This document shows positions 50,146 to 56,982 of a stretch of 64,000 nucleotides of DNA, piece by piece (the first letter of the stretch is position 1; every line of letters begins with the position of its first letter). The notes under the pieces are model-generated. The model was not told the origin of the DNA. It did no database searches and saw only the letters and a list, made by a program, of their open reading frames with translations. Location of the stretch: positions 124,001-188,000 of the forward strand of contig NZ_JAOWLA010000005.1 of NCBI RefSeq assembly GCF_025751575.1, read 5' to 3'. Source of the DNA: Albidovulum sediminicola. GTDB taxonomy: Bacteria; Pseudomonadota; Alphaproteobacteria; Rhodobacterales; Rhodobacteraceae. A program made the position numbers and the translations under genes.

Positions 50146-50843
50146 CGGCTGCTCCTTTCGGTGCGGGTTCCGAAATGGATCGCGAGGTTGACCGCCACGG
50201 CGAGCGCGATCAGCACGAAGCCCAGCGCCAGCGCAAGATCGAAGTTGCCCTTGCCCGTCTCCAGCGCGATGGCCGTGGTCAGCACCCGTGTCGCATGGTC
50301 GATGTTGCCGCCAACGATCATGATCGCGCCCACCTCGCCGATGGCACGCCCGAAACCGGCCAGCGACGCGGTCAGAAGCGCCCGGCGCCCGTCCCAGAGC
50401 AGCGCCTGGACCCGCTGCCACCGGCTCGCATGGAGCGAGATCAGAAGATCATGGTAATCGGCCCAAAGATCGCGGATCGCCTGATGCGCAATCGAGGCGA
50501 CGATCGGGGTGATGATGATGACCTGCGCGATCACCATCGCCGTCGGCGTGAAAAGCAGCCCCAGCACCCCAAGCGGGCCGGACCGCGAAAACAGCACATA
50601 GACGAAAAGACCGACCACCACCGGCGGCAGGCCCATCAGCGAGTTCAGGATCGCGATGACAAGCCTGCGGGCGCGAAAGCGGTTGATGGCGATCCAGGCG
50701 CCCAGGGGCAGGCCGATCAGGGACGCGATGGCGGTCGCGCCCAGCGTGACCCGCAGCGACAGCCAGGTGATCTCGACCAGGTCGGGATCGAGCGTCACCA
50801 CGCGCCGGACGGCCTCTCCAAGCCCAGAAGTTATGTCATTCAT
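50139..50843 (-). CDS. tupB: tungstate ABC transporter permease TupB
   Basis: The 234-residue inner-membrane protein has about five helices. It has the EAA-type loop preceded by SASRWQRVQALLWDGRRALL-like text (HASRWQRVQALLWDGRRALL) and GFGRAIGEVGAIMIVGGNID, typical of TupB. Start MNDITSGLGEAVRR is supported by family length; extra upstream codons enter the promoter region. It is the first gene of tupBCA, with GGACA-type palindromes 80-125 bp upstream. Confidence 0.93.
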   Translation of the reverse strand: MNDITSGLGEAVRRVVTLDPDLVEITWLSLRVTLGATAIASLIGLPLGAWIAINRFRARRLVIAILNSLMGLPPVVVGLFVYVLFSRSGPLGVLGLLFTPTAMVIAQVIIITPIVASIAHQAIRDLWADYHDLLISLHASRWQRVQALLWDGRRALLTASLAGFGRAIGEVGAIMIVGGNIDHATRVLTTAIALETGKGNFDLALALGFVLIALAVAVNLAIHFGTRTERSSRW

Positions 50844-50921
50844 GAGTTTGCGTTCAGTTCTTGAGGCACTTGGACCGGGTTGGATGGGGCATGCATAGCG
50901 TCCGTCGGCGCGCCGAAGAAC

Positions 50922-50934
50922 GGACATTTTGGGG
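50922..50934. promoter_or_regulatory. weak GGACA half-palindrome upstream of tupB
   Basis: GGACATTTTGGGG keeps the left arm and the first two bases of the right arm of the GGACA-N3-TGTCC motif. Its centre is 31 bp (about three turns) from the perfect site at 50953-50965, resembling the strong-plus-weak pairing in the fdh promoter region. Weak on its own. Confidence 0.35.
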
Positions 50935-50952
50935 GTTCATGCATCATTTCGG

Positions 50953-50965
50953 GGACAATTTGTCC
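50953..50965. promoter_or_regulatory. operator-like palindrome upstream of tupBCA
   Basis: GGACAATTTGTCC is a perfect 5-bp inverted repeat with a 3-bp spacer, in the gap between the DUF2478 stop and the tupB start. It has the same core as the sites at 43186 and 43232 in the fdh divergent promoter region, which suggests coordinated control of tungstate uptake and formate dehydrogenase. Confidence 0.65.
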
Positions 50966-50984
50966 AGCCGGGCGTCGCGGCGTC

Positions 50985-51488
50985 TCAGGCCGCAGCGGCT
51001 TTCCTGCACCAGTCAAGCACTGCGTCCGCCTCCAACGGCAGGTCCTGCGCCAGGCCATCCGCGAAGGCCGCAAAGCGATCGACATTGTCGCCGTTGACCG
51101 CGCAAAGCACCGGAATACCCTCGGCCAAGGCACGCCCGATCAGGGGGCGGAAGCCGCGCCCGTCCAGCTCCTGCTTGCCGAACTTGTTCACGATCAGAAG
51201 GTCGGGACCGCCCTCCAGCGCGCGCTCGACCAGCCCGACGGCGCCTTCGAGCGCGGCGGGGTCCAGGCGGCAGCCCTCCGACAGCGCACCGAGGTTCTGG
51301 CTGATGCGGACCACCTGGTCGAGGGCGAGGACGTGAAGGTCCATCTCGCAGGCGCGCCCCGTCTGCGTCTCCACGTTGATCTGGATCGCGCCCGCCAGGC
51401 GGCAACCCTCGGCCATCAGCCGGGCCGCGACATCGGCCAGAAGCTGATCGGCCTCGCCCCGCCCTTTCGACACGACATAGCCCAGCAT
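50985..51488 (-). CDS. DUF2478 family protein (Mo/W gene-cluster NTPase-like)
   Basis: The 167-residue protein starts MLGYVVSKGRGEADQLLADV, the usual DUF2478 N-terminus, and has CEMDLHVLALDQVVRISQNL and PDLLIVNKFGKQELDGRGFR. The family is found beside molybdate or tungstate transport genes and resembles nucleoside triphosphatases. A canonical Walker A is not visible. An ATG four codons upstream is an alternative start. It is divergent from fdhD and upstream of tupBCA. Confidence 0.82.
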   Translation of the reverse strand: MLGYVVSKGRGEADQLLADVAARLMAEGCRLAGAIQINVETQTGRACEMDLHVLALDQVVRISQNLGALSEGCRLDPAALEGAVGLVERALEGGPDLLIVNKFGKQELDGRGFRPLIGRALAEGIPVLCAVNGDNVDRFAAFADGLAQDLPLEADAVLDWCRKAAAA

Positions 51489-51595
51489 CGTCGCCCCCAT
51501 CCCGGTGCATCCACGGCGCAACCACGGGGCACCCCCGGGGCCTTGCACCTGCCCCCACCCCATTACAAGATGCCCGCCAAAGAGGAAAGGACCCC

Positions 51596-52468
51596 ATGAT
51601 CCCCGACCTTCCGATTCTGCCCAACCTGACCGACCCCCGCCTGACGCGGCGGGTCGCCGGCACCGATCAGACCGGCGCGGGCATCGAGATTTCGGTGGTG
51701 GAGGAGCGGCCGCTGACGATCTACCTGAATTCGCAGGAAATCGTGACCGCGATGACCATCGGGGATTATCCCGAATACCTGGCGCTCGGCTTTCTGCGCA
51801 ATCAGGGGATGCTGAAGGCCGACGACGTGGTCACCGCCATCGACTTCGACGAGGAGATCGAGACGGTCGTGGTCCGCACCGGGCGCCAGACCTCCTATGA
51901 GGAGAAGGTGAAGAAGAAGACCCGTACCTCCGGCTGCGCGGTGGGCACGGTCTTCGGCGACATGATGGAGGGGCTCGAGGGCCTGACGCTTCCGGCAGTG
52001 GAGGTTCGCACAAGCTGGCTTTACGCGCTGGCGCATCAGATCAACACCACGCCCTCGCTTTACCTGGAGGCCGGGGCGATCCACGGCACCGTGCTGTGCG
52101 AGCGTGACCGGCCGCTGGTCTATATGGAGGACGTGGGCCGCCACAACGCCGTCGACAAGATCGCGGGCTTCCTCTTCCAGCACCGCGTCCCGGCGTCCGA
52201 CAAGATCCTTTACACGACCGGGCGGCTGACATCGGAGATGGTGATCAAGACGGCACTGATGGGAATTCCCGTGCTCGCCTCCCGCTCCGGCTTCACGGCC
52301 TGGGGGGTGGAGATCGCGCGACAGGTGGGGCTCACGCTGATTGGGCGGATGCGGGGCCAGCGCTTCGTCTGCCTTTCAGGGGAGGACCGGCTGGTGCGCG
52401 ACGCCGACCCGGCAAGCGTCCCGGACGAGGGTCGCAAGCACCGCCGGAAAGGGGCCGGGGATGACTAG
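51596..52468 (+). CDS. fdhD: formate dehydrogenase accessory sulfurtransferase FdhD
   Basis: FdhD transfers sulfur from a cysteine desulfurase to the Mo/W cofactor of formate dehydrogenase. The 290-residue protein has family segments EERPLTIYLNSQEIVTAMTI, YMEDVGRHNAVDKIAGFLF and TTGRLTSEMVIKTALMGIPV. The loop that in E. coli has two cysteines (CxxC) reads TSGCAVGT here, with one cysteine only. It has GAGGAAAGGACCCC just before the ATG. It overlaps mobA by 8 nt. Confidence 0.95.
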   Translation: MIPDLPILPNLTDPRLTRRVAGTDQTGAGIEISVVEERPLTIYLNSQEIVTAMTIGDYPEYLALGFLRNQGMLKADDVVTAIDFDEEIETVVVRTGRQTSYEEKVKKKTRTSGCAVGTVFGDMMEGLEGLTLPAVEVRTSWLYALAHQINTTPSLYLEAGAIHGTVLCERDRPLVYMEDVGRHNAVDKIAGFLFQHRVPASDKILYTTGRLTSEMVIKTALMGIPVLASRSGFTAWGVEIARQVGLTLIGRMRGQRFVCLSGEDRLVRDADPASVPDEGRKHRRKGAGDD

Positions 52469-53066
52469 GCTTCCGGGCGTCATCCTGGCGGGCGGGCGCG
52501 CGACCCGGATGGGGGGCGGCGACAAAGGCCTGCGCAGTGTCGCCGGGCGGCGGCTGCTGGACCGGGTCATCGACCGGCTCTCGCCTCAGTGCGATCCGCT
52601 GGCCATCAACGCCAACGGCGAACCCGCGCGGTTCGCCGACTACGGCCTGCCGGTCCTGCCCGACAGCCTGCCAGACTATCCCGGACCGCTTGCCGGTGTG
52701 CTGGCCGGGCTCGACTGGGCGGCGGATCTTGGTGCAGCGGCGATCGTGACGGTTGCCGCCGACACGCCGTTCTTCCCTGTTGATCTGGTGGTCCGGCTTC
52801 AGGCCGCCGCCGGACCCTCGGGCCTCGCGCTGGCCGCCAGCCGGGACGAGACAGGCAAGCTCTGGCAGCACCCGACCTTCGGCCTCTGGCCGGTGGCGCT
52901 GCGCGACGACCTGCGCGCGGCACTTGAGGGTGGGCTGCGCAAGATCGTCCTGTGGACCGAGCGCCATGGCGCGGGAACGGCGGAGTTCGCCTCGGACCCG
53001 TTCGACCCGTTCTTCAACATCAACACGCCCGAAGACATCGCCACCGCCGAGGGGCTTCTGGCATGA
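52461..53066 (+). CDS. mobA: molybdenum cofactor guanylyltransferase MobA
   Basis: The 201-residue protein has the nucleotide-binding signature LAGGRATRMGGGDKG, DYPGPLAGVLAGLDWA, VAADTPFFP and C-terminal FFNINTPEDIATAE. It converts Mo/W-molybdopterin to the guanine-dinucleotide form needed by both formate dehydrogenases in the window. It overlaps mobB by 4 nt. Confidence 0.95.
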   Translation: MTRLPGVILAGGRATRMGGGDKGLRSVAGRRLLDRVIDRLSPQCDPLAINANGEPARFADYGLPVLPDSLPDYPGPLAGVLAGLDWAADLGAAAIVTVAADTPFFPVDLVVRLQAAAGPSGLALAASRDETGKLWQHPTFGLWPVALRDDLRAALEGGLRKIVLWTERHGAGTAEFASDPFDPFFNINTPEDIATAEGLLA

Positions 53067-53596
53067 GGGTCTATGGCGTCACCGGCTGGAAGAACTCTGG
53101 CAAGACGCATCTTATGGTCCGGCTGGTGGAGGAGATGACGCGCCGCGGCCTGACGGTTTCGACCGTCAAGCACGCGCATCATGCCACCGACGTGGATCAC
53201 CCCGGCCGTGACAGTTTCCGCCACAGAGAGGCCGGCGCACGGGAGGTCATCGTCGCCTCGCCCGGCCGCTGGGCAGTGATGCATGAGTTGCGCGGCAACG
53301 CCGAACCGACTCTGGCGGAGCTTCTGACCAAGCTCTCCCCCGCCGACCTGGTGCTGATCGAGGGCTACAAGCGCGAGGGCCATCCCAAGATCGAGGCGCA
53401 CCGCGCCGAGACCGGCCGCCCCCTGATCGCGCCGGGAAATCCCTCCATTCGCGCGGTCGCCTCGGACACGACGCCCGGTGGACTGGACCGGCCGCTTTTT
53501 GATCTGGACGATACCGCGGGCATCACTGACTTCATCCTGCGTGAGGTGGGCTTGCCGACCGCGCAGGACCGCCGCGAAAGTGGACAAGATGAGTGA
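53063..53596 (+). CDS. mobB: molybdopterin-guanine dinucleotide biosynthesis protein MobB
   Basis: The 177-residue protein has P-loop GWKNSGKTHL, VKHAHHATDVDHPGRDSFRH and LVLIEGYKREGHPKIEAHR, the standard MobB motifs. It binds GTP and assists MobA. It overlaps mobA by 4 nt and moeA by 8 nt. Confidence 0.94.
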   Translation: MRVYGVTGWKNSGKTHLMVRLVEEMTRRGLTVSTVKHAHHATDVDHPGRDSFRHREAGAREVIVASPGRWAVMHELRGNAEPTLAELLTKLSPADLVLIEGYKREGHPKIEAHRAETGRPLIAPGNPSIRAVASDTTPGGLDRPLFDLDDTAGITDFILREVGLPTAQDRRESGQDE

Positions 53597-54860
53597 CGGC
53601 CTGACACCCCCGCGCCTGCGCAACGACTGTTTCGCCATGCCCCAGGGCGTGGCCTGGGTGCCGGTCGAGGAGGCGCTGTCGCGGCTGCGCTCAGCGCTCA
53701 CACCCGTCGTCGCGACGGAGCCGCTTAAGACGGCGCGGTCGGTGGGTCGGGTGCTGGCCGCCGACGCCGTCGCGCGCAGGGCGAATCCTCCCGCGGCGAA
53801 CTCCGCCGTCGATGGCTATGGTTTTGCGCAAGCCACGACCGGCGCGGGTGTGCAGCGCCTGCCGCTGGTCGCGGGACGAGCGGCGGCGGGGCAGCCCTTT
53901 GACGGGGCGGTCCCGGTGGGCTCCGCCATCCGCATCCTGACCGGCGCCATCCTGCCCGAGGGCGTCGACACCGTCGTGCTTGAGGAAGACTGCGCCACCG
54001 ATGGCGCTACCCTGGCCTTCGACGGCCCCGTCCGCCGTGGCGCCAACACCCGGAATGCGGGCGAGGATGTCATCGCGGGGGCCACCGCCCTGACCGCCGG
54101 CCGGCGTCTGACCCCGGCCGACCTCGCGCTGCTCTCGGCCCTCGGCATCGCGACGGTGGAGGTCCACCGCCCCCTGCGCGTCGCGGTCCTGTCCACGGGG
54201 GATGAGATCCTGGGCGACCCCGCCGCCGACGCCCGTCCCCATCAGATCTTCGACGCCAACCGGCCAATGCTTCTGGCGATGGCCGCGGCCTGGGGATGCG
54301 TTCCCGTCGATCTTGGTCATGCGAAAGACGCGCCCGAGGTCATCGCGGCCTGCCTCGATCGCGGCGCGCGGGAGGCGGACGTGATCCTGACCTCCGGCGG
54401 CGCCTCGGCAGGGGACGAGGACCACGTCTCCGCCCTTCTTCGGGCGCGGGGGCAACTGTCAAGCTGGCGGATCGCGATGAAGCCGGGCCGCCCGCTGGCG
54501 TTGGCGATGTGGGAGGGGGTGCCGGTCTTCGGCCTGCCTGGCAATCCCGTCGCGGCCTTCGTCTGCGCGCTGATCTTCGCGCGGCCCGCATTCGCGGCGA
54601 TGTCCGGTGAGGGCTGGCGCAGCCCCCTCGCGTTCACGGTTCCGGCCGCCTTTTCGAAGCGCAAAAAGGCCGGGCGGCGCGAATACCTGCGCGCAAGGCT
54701 TGACGCGGCGGGCCGGGCGGAGGTCTTCGCCTCCGAAGGATCGGGCCGGATCAGCGGGCTGAGCTGGGCCGCGGGGTTGGTCGAACTTCCCGATGACGCG
54801 GCAGAGATCGCCCCCGGCGATCCGGTCCGCTACCTGCCCTTCGCGGGCTTCGGCCTCTAG
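53589..54860 (+). CDS. moeA: molybdopterin molybdenumtransferase MoeA
   Basis: The 423-residue protein inserts molybdate or tungstate into adenylylated molybdopterin. Visible motifs are NSAVDGYGFA, IRILTGAILPEGVDTVVLEE, RGANTRNAGEDVIAG, STGDEILGDP, ILTSGGASAGDEDHV and FGLPGNPVAAFV. Length is normal. It ends the fdhD-mobA-mobB-moeA operon and is convergent with the TusA-like gene (3-nt gap). Confidence 0.95.
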   Translation: MSDGLTPPRLRNDCFAMPQGVAWVPVEEALSRLRSALTPVVATEPLKTARSVGRVLAADAVARRANPPAANSAVDGYGFAQATTGAGVQRLPLVAGRAAAGQPFDGAVPVGSAIRILTGAILPEGVDTVVLEEDCATDGATLAFDGPVRRGANTRNAGEDVIAGATALTAGRRLTPADLALLSALGIATVEVHRPLRVAVLSTGDEILGDPAADARPHQIFDANRPMLLAMAAAWGCVPVDLGHAKDAPEVIAACLDRGAREADVILTSGGASAGDEDHVSALLRARGQLSSWRIAMKPGRPLALAMWEGVPVFGLPGNPVAAFVCALIFARPAFAAMSGEGWRSPLAFTVPAAFSKRKKAGRREYLRARLDAAGRAEVFASEGSGRISGLSWAAGLVELPDDAAEIAPGDPVRYLPFAGFGL

Positions 54861-54863
54861 CCG

Positions 54864-55091
54864 TCAGGCGCGGCGGATCAGGTAGACCTGCGCCGCGCCT
54901 TCGTCGGCGGTGGCCACAAGCGCATGACCTGCCTCGGCGCAGAAATGCGGAACGTCGATCACGGCGGCGGGGTCCGTCGCCACCAGCCGCAGCACCGCGC
55001 CGGGCGCCATACCGGCCAGACGCTTGCGCGCCTTGAGCACCGGCAGCGGGCACAAGAGCCCCGTCGCGTCGATTTCCTGATCCCAGTCCAT
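54864..55091 (-). CDS. TusA-like sulfurtransferase
   Basis: The 75-residue protein has the TusA signature ATGLLCPLPVLKARKRL with the active cysteine at position 14. The family carries persulfide sulfur between enzymes. Next to fdhD and moeA, a role in the sulfur relay to molybdopterin or FdhD is plausible but not shown. ATG 55091 is used; a TTG six codons upstream also keeps the frame, and neither has a strong ribosome-binding site. Confidence 0.88.
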   Translation of the reverse strand: MDWDQEIDATGLLCPLPVLKARKRLAGMAPGAVLRLVATDPAAVIDVPHFCAEAGHALVATADEGAAQVYLIRRA

Positions 55092-55228
55092 GACGCAGGA
55101 GATATGCAAAGCCGCGCAGTCTGTCCATTGATCTTCCGCTTGCCGTGAGAGGATATTTTACTGGGAAACGCGGGTTATGATCGGTATTTTCTATCGGGCA
55201 ACGGGAATCGCGCATTGATTGAACCCTT

Positions 55229-55243
55229 GTAGTCTGAAACTAC
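55229..55243. promoter_or_regulatory. inverted repeat upstream of the NAD-dependent formate dehydrogenase genes
   Basis: GTAGTCTGAAACTAC has 5-bp arms around CTGAA, 53-67 bp before the beta-subunit ATG. It resembles a T-N11-A LysR-type box. No LysR gene is in the window, and the GGACA-type palindrome is absent here, so this operon may be under separate control. Confidence 0.35.
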
Positions 55244-55295
55244 GACCCGGACGGCACTGGCCCCGAGGGGCGTTGAAACGAACGGAAAGACGGTC

Positions 55296-56981
55296 ATGGC
55301 ACTGGACGACAAGAACGGGGTCTGGAAATCCGGCAAGGGTCGCGGGCGCAAGACGCCCAAGGGCCGGCAGCTTGAGGACCAGGCCTGGGACGAGGTGCGG
55401 GCACTGCTGGGCGACGGGCCGCGGCGGCGCGATCTGCTGATCGAGTACCTTCACCGCATCCAGGATAGCTATGGCCACCTGTCGGCCGCGCATCTGCGCG
55501 CGCTCTCCGAGGAACTGCGCACCGGCATGGCAGAGATCTGGGAGGTCGCGACCTTCTACGCCCATTTCGACCCGGTGCGCGAAGGCGAGACCCCGCCGCC
55601 CGACCTGACCATCCGCGTCTGTGAATCGCTTTCGTGCGAGCTGGCCGGCTCCGAGGCGCTGATCGCCGCGCTTGAAAGCGGCATGGACCCGGCCAAGATC
55701 CGCGTTCTGCGCGCGCCCTGCATGGGCCGCTGCGACACCGCGCCGGTGCTGGAGATCGGGCACAAGCATATCGACAACGCCACGCCTGAAAAGGTCGAGG
55801 CCGCGCTGGCCAAGGGCGATTTTCACGCCGAGATCCCGGACTACGAAACGCTTGACGCCTACCGCGCAGCGGGTGGCTACGCGCGCCTGGCCGACCTGCG
55901 CGCGGGCGGCAACTGGGAAGAGGTGCAGACGACGGTCCTGGCCTCCGGTCTTCGGGGCCTGGGCGGCGCGGGTTTTCCCTCGGGCCGCAAATGGGGCTTC
56001 GTGCGCGCCAACGCCGGTCCGCGCTACCTGGCCGTCAATGGCGACGAGGGCGAGCCGGGGACGTTCAAGGACCGCTACTACCTCGAACGCACGCCGCACC
56101 TGATGCTGGAGGGCATGCTGATCGCCGCCTGGGCGGTCGAGGCCGAGCGCTGCTTCATCTACATGCGCGACGAATACCCCGCCGTCCTGCACATCCTCGC
56201 GACTGAGATCGCGGCGCTTGAGGCGGCCGGGATCGTCACGCCGGGCTTTATCGAACTGCGCCGCGGCGCGGGCGCCTATATCTGCGGCGAAGAAAGCGCG
56301 ATGATCGAATCGATCGAGGGCAAGCGCGGCATCCCGCGCCAGCGCCCGCCCTATGTCGCGGCCGTCGGCATCTTCGACCGCCCGACGCTGGTCCACAACG
56401 TCGAAACGCTTCACTGGATCGCGCGCATCCTGCGCGAGGGGCCTGAAATCCTGTCCTCGACCGAGAAGAACGGCCGCAAGGGCCTGCGCTCCTACTCCGT
56501 CTCGGGGCGGGTGGCGAAGCCGGGGGTCTACCTGCTGCCGGCCGGCTCCACGATCACCGACATCATCGCGGCCTGCGGCGGCATGGCCGAGGGCCACACG
56601 TTCAAGGCCTACCAACCGGGCGGCCCGTCCTCGGGCCTTCTGCCGGCCTCGATGTCGGACGTGCCGCTCGACTTCGACACGCTGCAACCGCATGGCACCT
56701 TCATCGGCTCGGCCGCCGTCGTCGTCCTATCGGACAAGGACAGCGCCAAGCAGGCCGCGCTGAACATGCTGCGCTTCTTCGAAAGCGAAAGCTGCGGCCA
56801 GTGCACGCCCTGCCGGGTCGGTTGCGAGAAGGCGGTCAAGCTGATGCAGGCCGACCGCTGGGACCGCGACCTGCTGGAGGACCTGTGCCAGGTGATGGGC
56901 GACGCCTCCATCTGCGGCCTGGGCCAGGCCGCCCCGAACCCGATCCGCCTGACCATGAAACATTTCCCGGAAGAGGTCTGA
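55296..56981 (+). CDS. fdh1B: NAD-dependent formate dehydrogenase beta subunit (NuoE-NuoF fusion)
   Basis: The 561-residue protein fuses a NuoE-like thioredoxin-fold [2Fe-2S] domain (about 30-170, cysteines in CESLSC and CMGRC) to a NuoF-like domain. The NuoF part has the NADH/FMN region GLRGLGGAGFPSGRKWGF, GDEGEPGTFKDR and RGAGAYICGEESAMIESIEG, and the [4Fe-4S] motif ESCGQCTPCRVGC with a later CGLG cysteine. This is the architecture of the beta subunit of the tungsten formate dehydrogenase 1 of Methylobacterium. It reduces NAD+ with electrons from the alpha subunit, whose gene starts 2 nt downstream. Confidence 0.93.
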   Translation: MALDDKNGVWKSGKGRGRKTPKGRQLEDQAWDEVRALLGDGPRRRDLLIEYLHRIQDSYGHLSAAHLRALSEELRTGMAEIWEVATFYAHFDPVREGETPPPDLTIRVCESLSCELAGSEALIAALESGMDPAKIRVLRAPCMGRCDTAPVLEIGHKHIDNATPEKVEAALAKGDFHAEIPDYETLDAYRAAGGYARLADLRAGGNWEEVQTTVLASGLRGLGGAGFPSGRKWGFVRANAGPRYLAVNGDEGEPGTFKDRYYLERTPHLMLEGMLIAAWAVEAERCFIYMRDEYPAVLHILATEIAALEAAGIVTPGFIELRRGAGAYICGEESAMIESIEGKRGIPRQRPPYVAAVGIFDRPTLVHNVETLHWIARILREGPEILSSTEKNGRKGLRSYSVSGRVAKPGVYLLPAGSTITDIIAACGGMAEGHTFKAYQPGGPSSGLLPASMSDVPLDFDTLQPHGTFIGSAAVVVLSDKDSAKQAALNMLRFFESESCGQCTPCRVGCEKAVKLMQADRWDRDLLEDLCQVMGDASICGLGQAAPNPIRLTMKHFPEEV

Positions 56982-56982
56982 C

